A stretch of DNA of 64,000 bases from Wurfbainia villosa (Eukaryota; Streptophyta; Magnoliopsida; Zingiberales; Zingiberaceae), in the NCBI GenBank assembly GCA_025175895.1, contig CM046008.1, positions 23,081,255 to 23,145,254 of the forward strand, read 5' to 3'. The notes under the pieces are model-generated. The model worked only from the letters and a program-made list of their open reading frames with translations. It made no database searches and had not been told where the DNA came from. Made by a program: the position numbers and the translations under genes. The stretch's first letter is position 1, and each line of letters starts with the position of its first letter. Shown piece after piece: positions 56,228-64,000 of this stretch.

Positions 56228-57511
56228 TATTGGGATGTATACTGAAAAGTCTATCTTTTGTATGAACATCTTTATTTTGAAATAAAAATCACATGATCAT
56301 TGTTTGCATATTTATAGTTATGCATATTGTATAATACATTACATTGTAGATAACATGGTGTGTAGTGTCACACGGTAGATCATGTTATCAGCTCCTTGTA
56401 GAGTATAAGTAAAGGCTCATAACAGAGATGACTTTGGACAAACCATTGGCATAATTGTAGTGTGATTTGGTATTGGTTTTTTCTTGACCATAGAATCACA
56501 CTAGTACACTTTGTGTGTATTGATCAGGACCGACTTAGAGGTGATTCGATTTATTGCTGACTACATAATCGAATCGGACCTTAGATATTATATTGTACAT
56601 GCTCTTAATCCCGATATAATAATGGACACATATACTTAGTATTTATTTCTTTGATTAACCAATGGGCAAGATTTATAGAGTAAATCGATAGGCTCGGTAA
56701 ATTGAGAAATGATATTACTTATATGGTGTGTCGTTGATTATAGGAGGAAATCGTGTCCTATATATTAGGATGATGATGTCCCCTTGAGGAGCTCATAAGG
56801 TTCATCATGTAAACCCTGCAGGAGGACTTGGTCCGGCATGATGATGAGGTTGAGTGGTACTACTCATCGAGTTAGATGTTGATTAATTAATTGTCAGTAA
56901 ATTAATTAATCGACGGACATTCGAGATCTTAAACACAGAAAGATAAATGTACAAATAATATATGGAGCTCATATTAACTTATGGGGGTTGGTGAGGTAGA
57001 TCAATGATAATTCTCTAGTGGAATGGATTATCATTAATGGATCGGACTTTATGTGGGCTTGATCCATTGGGTGGCCAAAATCCAACTCCTCCTCATGGTC
57101 CCTATTGTAGCCTATTAAAACCTCATGGAGCCTAGATCTGATGATGGAAAAGAAAACTCTAGATCCAATGGTAGAGATTAAATCTCTAGATCCGATGATT
57201 GAGATTAAGTCTCTAGATCCGACGGTTGAGATAAAATCTCTAGAACTAATGGTAGAGATTAAAACAAGGCTTAAGCCTAACTCTATAAAATGAGGGATTA
57301 GGGTGGTCGTCAAGGCAATTGGAGGCAAGGAGGGATTACGGTTTGGGCAGCAAGAGGCTTGGAGGATTGGGCGACCACAAATTTGGAAATATTTTCCTTC
57401 TTCTTCCTTAGGTGCCCGACGCCTATCCTCTCCTATCCTCTCCTTTGCCGGCGTCCAAAGCTCTTCTTTCTCTTCTCCTTGGCCGGTGGAAACAAGGGTT
57501 AGGGTGATTCC
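56228..57511 (+). repeat. E10 3' LTR, truncated by E11
   Basis: It aligns with 52256-53538. The first dinucleotide is TA rather than TG. Perfect inverted repeats include GATAACATG 56349-56357 / CATGTTATC 56381-56389, TAGTGTGATT 56458-56467 / AATCACACTA 56494-56503, and GATTCGATT 56543-56551 / AATCGAATC 56567-56575. The TATA box is at 57284-57290. It ends with ATTCC at 57507-57511, the presumed E11 target site. Confidence 0.92.
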
Positions 57512-59279
57512 TGTTGGGAGGAGAAACTTCGCTTCCCTCTTCAATTTGATCGCTTGTTCATGGAGATCCCTTCTACGTCCCCGGATAAAAAAAAATATCC
57601 TTGACAAGAGGGATTGCCCAAGCAACCTTGTCATCGTCGTGCTATTTGATTAGAGTGGTCACTTGAACAAACTTTTTGTTCAAGCGACCAACCTCTATTC
57701 TACGAATAGCCGCGGAATAGACGATGTACGGATCACCGACTTTTGTGTTTATGTTCGGGGTCCAAGTATATTTAGCCACAAAACAGAATATATATCATGC
57801 ATATAATTGAAAAGAAAATATAAACATGTAACAAATGAAAATAGAGAATCGATATACCTCTCGATCTTCTATTGTATGACCTTTCTCCTTTCGGACGTTG
57901 TATGGGCGACGATCTACCAAAAGTTGAAGATCCTAGATCACCAATCTTCCTTTCTTGCTCGTTCCGAGCAAGAGGAAGAATAGAAACAAGACTTTTCTTC
58001 TTCCTTTAGCCAACCAACAAGCAACAAGCAAATTGCTTGTCGCCGACCAACAAGGAGAAGAAAGAGGAGATGATTATTGGCCAAGAGCTTCAAGGGAGGA
58101 CCCTAATCCTTGGTTCCACCGGCCAAGGAGAAGGAGAAGAGCTGCTATGGATGCCGGCCAAGGTGAGGAAGGTGTTGTATGGACGCCAACTCCAAACCCT
58201 AGCCTCCAAGCCTTGCCGCCCAAAACCCTAATCCTATCTCTAATTGGATTCTTAGTTGTCGCCCGATAAGCCTTGTTTTAATCTCCACCATCTAGGGATT
58301 TAATCTCAACCGTCGGATCTAGAGATTTAATCTCTACCTTTGGATCTAGAGTTTTGTTTCTATCCATTGGATCTAAGCTTCATGAGGTATTAATAGGCTA
58401 CAATAGGGATCATGAGAAGGAGTTGGATCTTTGCCACCCAATGGATCAAGCCCACATAAAGTCCGATCCATTAATGATAATCCAATCCACTAAAGGATTA
58501 TCATTGATCTACCTCAACAACCCCCATAAGTTAATATGGTCTTCATATATTATATGTACATTTTCTCCCCGTGTTTAAGATCTCAAATGTCCGTCGATTA
58601 ATTAATTTATTGACCATTGATTAATCAACATCTAACTCCCTGAGTAGTACCACTCAACCTTTTCATCATGCCAGACCAAGTCCACCTGCAGGGTTTACAT
58701 GATGAACCTTATGAGCTCCTCAAGGGGACATCATCATCCTAATATATAAGACATGGTTTCCTCCTATAATCAACGACACACCATATAAATAATATAATTT
58801 CCCAACTTACCGAGTCTATCGATTTAATCTATAAATCTCGCCCATTGGTAAATCAAATAAATGAACACTAAGTATATGTGCCCGTTATTATATCGGAATT
58901 AAGAGCATGTACAAAATAATATCTGAGGTCTGATTCGATTATGTAGTCAACAATAAATCGAATCACCTCTAAGTCGGTCCTGCTCAATATACACAAAGTG
59001 TACTAGTGTGATTCTATGGTAAAGAAAAATCAATATCAAATTACACTACAACCATACCAATCATTTGTCCAAAGCCGTCTTGGTTTTGAGCCTATACTTA
59101 TACTTTACAAGGAGTCGATAACATGATCTCCCGTGTGACACCACACACCATGTTATCTACAATGTAATATCTTAGACAATATGCATAACCATAAAAATGT
59201 TAAACAATAATCATGTGATTCTTATTTCAAAATAAAGATGTTCATACAAAAGATAGACTTTTCAGTATACATCCCAACA
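57512..59279 (-). repeat. E11 3' LTR
   Basis: 1,768 bp; minus strand TGTTGGGATGTATACTG...CTCCTCCCAACA. The 27-bp tandem repeat of the E10 LTR is reduced to two to three units (about 58285-58360). It forms an inverted pair with the E10 3' LTR. Confidence 0.92.
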
Positions 59280-59292
59280 ATCTCCCACTTAT
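59280..59292 (-). promoter_or_regulatory. E11 polypurine tract
   Basis: The minus strand reads ATAAGTGGGAGAT directly before the LTR start TGTTGGG, as in E10. Confidence 0.8.
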
Positions 59293-59312
59293 ACTAAAAG
59301 ACTATGCTGTCC

Positions 59313-62300
59313 TCAAACTGGCATACATCTGATCTCCATTCCCTCCACATGCCTATCAAAAGCTCTCGTCGAAAGGGCCTTAGTGAAAGAATCTGCCAGG
59401 TTATCCTCCGATACAATCTTGGCCACAGTAACTTCTCCTCTCTTTACGTTTTCTCGTATCAGGTGGTACTTGCGCTCTATGTGTTTACTAGCCTTATGGG
59501 CTCGTGATTCCTTCGAGTTTGCAACTGCCCCACTATTATCACAATAAATTGTGATAATTCTGGGCAAACCAGGAATCACATCCAAGTCCATCAAGAAGTT
59601 CCTGAGCCACACAGCTTATTTGGCCGCCTCAGAGGCTGCCACATACTCAGCTTCCATGGTGGAGTCCGCCACGCATTTCTGCTTGACACAACTCCATACA
59701 ATGGCTCCACCTCCCAAAGTAAACACAAAACCTGAGGTAGACGTACTGTTATCCCTATCAGATTGGAAGTCAGAATCCGTGTAACCCATAGGGAGTAATT
59801 GTTATGCCTGGTAAACCAGCATATAATCCCTAGTCCTTCTCAGGTACTTCAATATATGTTTTATCGCAGTCCAATGTCCTTGTCCTGGATTACTCTGATA
59901 TCTGTTGACCATGCCCACGACAAAGAAGATATCTGGTCTCGTACATAGCATCGCATACATGAGGCTTCCTACCGCCGAAGCATAAGGAACCGCCTTCATC
60001 TCCTCTATCTCCTCAGATGTTCTAGGACACATCTCCTTAGATAAAAGAACTCCATGCCTGAAAGGTAGGAATCCTTTCTTGGAGTTTTGCATGCTAAAAC
60101 GATCCATAATCGTGTCTATGTATGAAGCTTGGGATAAGCACAACATCCTTTTCCTGCGATCCCTTATAACCTTGATCCCAAGGATGTGTCTCACTTCTCC
60201 CAATTCCTTCATATCAAACTGTTTGGACAATCATACTCTTATGTCCGATAACACCTTGATATTATTGTCAATCAACAAAATGTCATCTACATATAGTACA
60301 AGAAATACCACTATGTTTCCGTCACATCTCTTGTATACACAAGACTCATCCGGACTTTGAATAAATCCATAAGACTGGATTACTTCATCAAAGCGGATGT
60401 TCCAAGACCTTGAAGTTTGCTTCAATCCATAAATAGACCAATTAAGCTTACATACAAGATGTTCTTTGCCCTTCGCAATGAATCCCTCTGGTTGCTTCAT
60501 ATAGATGTTTTCCTCAAGACTTCCATTAAGGAAAGTTGTCTTGACATCCATCTGCCACACCTCATAATCCATATGAGCTGCAATGCATAAGAGAATCCGA
60601 ATAGACTTAAGCATGGCTACCGGCGAAAAGGTCTCCTCATAATCGATACCCTCTTTCTGAATATACCCCTTCCCAACAAGCCTCGCTTTGAAGGTCTCAA
60701 CCTTCCAATCTATTCCTCTCTTTCTTTTGTAGATCCACTTGCATCCAATGGTTTTTACACCATCGGGTGATTCTACTAGCTCCTAGACCTGATTTTAATG
60801 CATAGATTCAATCTCAGTATTCATTGCACTTTGCCAAGATGCTGCATCTTTATCTTGGATTGCCTCGTCATATGTCCAGGGATCAGGTTCATGTTCGCCA
60901 GGGACCAAATCAGAAGATTCTCCTAAGAACATGAATCTATCAGGTTGTCTCACAACCCTCCCACTACGACGAGGTATCACCTGTGTACCCTCTGTGACAC
61001 GTGGTGCAGTGACTTGTGGTATATCCTCTTGTACCGGTGGTACTGAAGAAGTGACTTCCCCTTTTATTTCCTCCAGAACAATCTTACTCATGGGCTTGTG
61101 GTTCATCACATAGTCTTCCTCTAGAAATCTGGCGTTCGTGCTAACGATCACCCTCTGATCTCTAGGACTATAAAATAAATCACCTTTCGTTCCTCTAGGA
61201 TAGCCAACGAACATGCGTACTTCTATATGAGGTTACAACTTACAAAGATCCGCTTCAAAGACATGTGGCCGACTCCCAACCGAATATGTCTTAGATGGCT
61301 TTCGCCTACCCACACTCGGGGAGTAGAAGGCACTGATTTTGATGGAACCAAGTTCAGAATGTATACCGCCGTATCTAGAGCATATCCCCAGAACGAATTT
61401 GGCAACTCAGAATAACTCATCATCAATCTAACCATCTCCATAAGAGTCCTATTCCTTCGCTCTGCTACACCATTCTGCTGGGGTGTGTCAGGTGCAAACA
61501 ATTGGGATTGAATCTCAGCCTCTGATAAGTAGTTCCTAAACTCTCCCAAGAGGTACTCACCACCATGATCAGATCGCAGTGTCTTGATACTTTTACCTTG
61601 ACGTTTCTCCGCATCAGCCTTAAATTCTTTGAACTTGTCAAAGCATTCAGACTTGCGGCACATCAAGTAAATGTATTCATATCTCGAATAATCGTCTATA
61701 AAAGAGACGAAATACTCAAAACCACCTCTAACCTGGATAGACATAGGACCACACAAATCAGAATGAACCAATTCTAACACATCTTTGGCTTTATACCCCT
61801 TAGCCTTAAAAGGCCTCTTGGTCATTTTACCCTCCAAGCAAGATTCGCAGGTTGAGAAATCTTCCACCACTAATGAACCTAGAGGTCCATCAGCTATCAA
61901 CCATTGAATTCTGTTTAGGTTAATATGACCAAGCCTAAGATGCCAAAGATATGTTTGGTTCATCTTCGAAGGTTCTTTTCCCTATTTGCATCGTGGGAGC
62001 TTTTGGTCCGAGTGTATACAAATATCCTATCAATGCATCTGAACAGATAATGTCCCTATTCCTTTTTATAACAACTCTGTCATTAAAAGAAATAGAATAT
62101 CCATCCATAAACAATTTAGAAACCGAAATTAAATTCTTTCTAAATAAAGGTACATAAAAGCAATTCTTAAGAACCAAAACTTTATTATTCTCAAAAGATA
62201 AATGAAAGTCTCCCACTACAACAACCGCCACCTTCGTGGCATCGCCCAAGTACACGGTAATCTCTCCCTCAGCTAGTTGTCTAGTTTCCTGGAACCCCTA

Positions 62301-62400
62301 CAAAGTATTACAGACAAGATTAGTGGCTCCCATATCTACACACCATGTGCCGATAGATAACACCGCTAAACATGTTTCATAGACTAGACCAAAAGATATA
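59313..62400 (-). pseudogene. pol: E11 pol pseudogene: protease, integrase, RT, RNase H
   Basis: Protease reads VDMGAT (Asp-Thr-Gly changed to Asp-Met-Gly) near 62330, then 61935-62255 (LVLKNCFYVPLFRKNLISVS). Integrase 61223-61963 has CESCLEGKMTKRPF, HSDLCGPM, FIDDYSRYE and PQQNGVAERRNRT, ending in a frameshift. 60795-61214 is the linker (GYPRGTKGDLFYSPRDQ). RT lies in 60231-60614 (MDVKTTFLNG, SIYGLKQTSRSW, YVDD near 60288) and, after a stop, 59802-60230. RNase H continues past another stop (GYTDSDFQSD) to 59313-59612 (IYCDNSGAVANSKE, stop after EIRCMPV). All domains are present, but there are at least six interruptions. Confidence 0.92.
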
Positions 62401-63194
62401 CCTTTGTTCTACTTGCGGTTGGGGCAGTCCTTCTTCCAGTGTCCAGTCTGCTTACAAGTGAAGCACTTGCCTTTCGGCTTCTTCACTCCTCCCTGAGTTC
62501 CTCCCACCGCCTTTGTCCCAGTTTGTTTCTTCTTCTTCTTGCCTTTCGGCTTAGAAGTAGAAACCTTTTAGGTCACCATGGCATGCGCCTGAGCACTCTG
62601 ACGAAATAGCCCGTCTGCCGCCTGGAGTTCTGTCAGAAGCTCCGCCAACGAATACAACCTCTTGTTCATGTTGTAGTTCAGGCGAAACTGCTCAAAACTC
62701 CGAGGTAGAGACTGGAGAATGATATCGACCTGGATTTCCTCATTGATCTCAGCTCCGAGGACTTCCAACTCATTCAAATGAGCCATCATCTTGAGAACAT
62801 GATCCCTCACGGGTGTTCCCTCGATCATGGTGGTCATCATCAAGTTCCTCATGGCTTCCTGCCTAGCAGCCCAATTCTGGTGTCCGAAAAGCTCTTTGAG
62901 ATTGAGCATCATGTCATAAGCAGTGGGCATGGCTTGATGCTGATGTTGCAGTACATTTGACATAGATGCCAAAATGTAACACCGCGCCATCTCATCGGCC
63001 TTTATCCACTTCTTATAACTCTCTCTCTCCTTTTCCCTAGAATCATCTATAGGCTTAGGAGGGCACTCTTCGAGGAGTACATATTTGTATTCCTCAGCAG
63101 TCAAGACAATGTCAAGATTCCTCTTCCAATCAACATAGTTGGGTCCAGTAAGTTTATTCTCTTTCAGTATCACAACAAGCGGGTTGAAAGTCAT
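62401..63194 (-). pseudogene. gag: E11 gag pseudogene
   Basis: The start is at 63194 (MTFNPLVVILKENKLTGPN). The frame is open for about 208 codons to a TAA at 62568, including QAMRNLMMTT-type and LPRSFEQFRLNYNMNK motifs, and it is uninterrupted where E10 has its frameshift. After the stop the same frame carries the Lys-rich tail and an intact CCHC knuckle CFTCKQTGHWKKDC (about 62425-62470), then another stop (NRK-stop-NKG) near 62410. Confidence 0.92.
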
Positions 63195-64000
63195 TTTGAA
63201 AGAAAATCTAAGAATCACATAGATCAAAACATTAAATTTCAAAAAATTATTGATTCCTCAAACAATAAAATTTTAAAATCAACCAACACCTCAAAACACC
63301 GAGAATATCGTATGTCACGATAGTATGGACGTATACGAATTCTACATTTGTAAGAGGAGGTTTTACCCATTAATTTTACTATCTTGTCAACCTAACTTTT
63401 TGACAAGTAAAATTAATAGTTGGTTCCTTTTGGGCCCTACAAATAAAAGCAGGGACTCCGATAGAGAGGATACTTATATTTGTATCTAAGTGTTCACCAT
63501 TACTCGGTACCAAGGTAATTATCTCGGGTTATATGCCTTCCGATGGGGAAGTACACACGCTCCTTAATAATTTCCTATAACCATATTTGACCTTGTGATC
63601 CACAAACAAACTCATCCGATGGGAAGGAAGGCACTCAGAGCCGACGCACAAGTTTATTTGCATCACTTGTCAAATCGTAATGGAGGTCATGGGAATTTAT
63701 AAAAATTTCCCTCTCCCACTTAGTAATTTGAAATTGAGGAATTTTCTAGCCTATGATATGCATATCAAACAATAAGCAATATATATGAAAAATAAAATTT
63801 TTCCAACTATTATGGCTTTTGTCTTCAATATGTCTCCCGTCGTATCGCCTTCTCGTCCGCTCCTCTTACGCCATGTACGAGCCATCCGGAGATCCAAGCC
63901 GAGACTAAAAACTATTTTAATTTACATCCATCGATCCTATACTCCATGAGGGAGTGTACATGAAATCTAGATCGAAAGTAAACTAAAATAGAAAGAGTGG
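63195..64000 (-). other. E11 untranslated leader (partial)
   Basis: It aligns in reverse with 54400-55173 of E10. The hairpin units are recognisable but weaker: TACAAATA/TATTTGTA arms persist near 63440-63476 while the inner core has substitutions. No coding capacity is seen. Confidence 0.7.

Larger units (their letters stand above)
52256..57511 (+). mobile_element. E10: internally deleted Ty1/copia element, 3' LTR cut by E11
   Basis: The order is 5' LTR 52256-54117, exact Met-tRNA primer site, 1-kb leader, gag 55174-55970, first bases of protease, then a jump to the last part of RNase H, polypurine tract and 3' LTR from 56228. The 3' LTR stops at 57511, where E11 begins; the homologous point in the 5' LTR is about 53538. 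E10 could not move without pol from a relative such as E11. Confidence 0.92.
57512..64000 (-). mobile_element. E11: Ty1/copia element, 3' LTR to leader, continuing past the window
   Basis: The minus strand runs leader (64000-63195), gag, protease, integrase, RT, RNase H, polypurine tract and 3' LTR (59279-57512). The 5' LTR and primer site lie to the right of the window. It is in the same family as E10 and inserted into the E10 3' LTR in opposite orientation. The rest of that LTR should follow the E11 5' LTR after an ATTCC repeat. Confidence 0.92.

Noticed and set aside
57303..57653. ORF crossing the E10/E11 junction
   Set aside because: It reads from one LTR into another in opposite orientation; an accidental fusion.

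Overview
This window is plant nuclear heterochromatin built almost entirely from nested LTR retrotransposons of the Ty1/copia superfamily. All recognisable polyproteins are copia-type (order gag, protease, integrase, reverse transcriptase, RNase H), the usable primer-binding sites match initiator-tRNA-Met, and Sirevirus-type elements are present, which points to a flowering plant with a repeat-rich genome. A monocot is plausible, but the sequence does not settle the species. I see no convincing host protein gene, rRNA, tRNA gene or CRISPR array. Every polyprotein is broken by stops, frameshifts or deletions.

I label the elements E1 to E11. Left block, 1-33115, is a stack of insertions. E6 (+, Sirevirus) shows only its 3' part (29984-33115). 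Its reverse-transcriptase region is interrupted by E5, a Sirevirus LTR (28989-29983, +). E5 is cut by E4 (-, Sirevirus-type, gag only as far as visible; 15414-19552 plus 28902-28988). The 5' LTR of E4 holds E3 (-, Tork-like copia, complete with both LTRs, 19553-28896). The interior of E4 is cut by E2 (+, 6511-15413), and the 5' LTR of E2 is cut by E1 (-, 1-6510, running off the left edge).

Middle block: 33116-35917 is unassigned, low-copy-looking sequence. It is followed by E7 (-, Sirevirus, 35923-51119) bounded by a perfect 5-bp target duplication CTACT. E7 carries two insertions: E8, a solo LTR of the E1 family (37138-38998, perfect duplication GAAAC), and E9, a complete gag-only Sirevirus (44327-49687) that split the E7 gag gene.

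Right block: 51125-52255 is flanking sequence with a possible Ty3-type LTR fragment. E10 (+, 52256-57511) is an internally deleted copia element whose 3' LTR was cut by E11 (-, 57512 to beyond the right edge), a relative with a nearly full set of domains.

The most interesting signal is structural. The long untranslated leaders of E2, E3 and E10 contain repeated stem-loop units that share an inner hairpin but have different, still perfectly paired, outer stems. LTRs of E1/E8 versus E2 show compensatory base changes in long perfect inverted repeats. Together these look like selected RNA (or cruciform) structures not explained by the usual retrotransposon parts list. A second theme is a gag-only, pol-less Sirevirus family (E9 and probably E4) that would depend on pol supplied in trans, and a third is dense arrays of the palindrome AGTCGACT in the Sirevirus LTRs.
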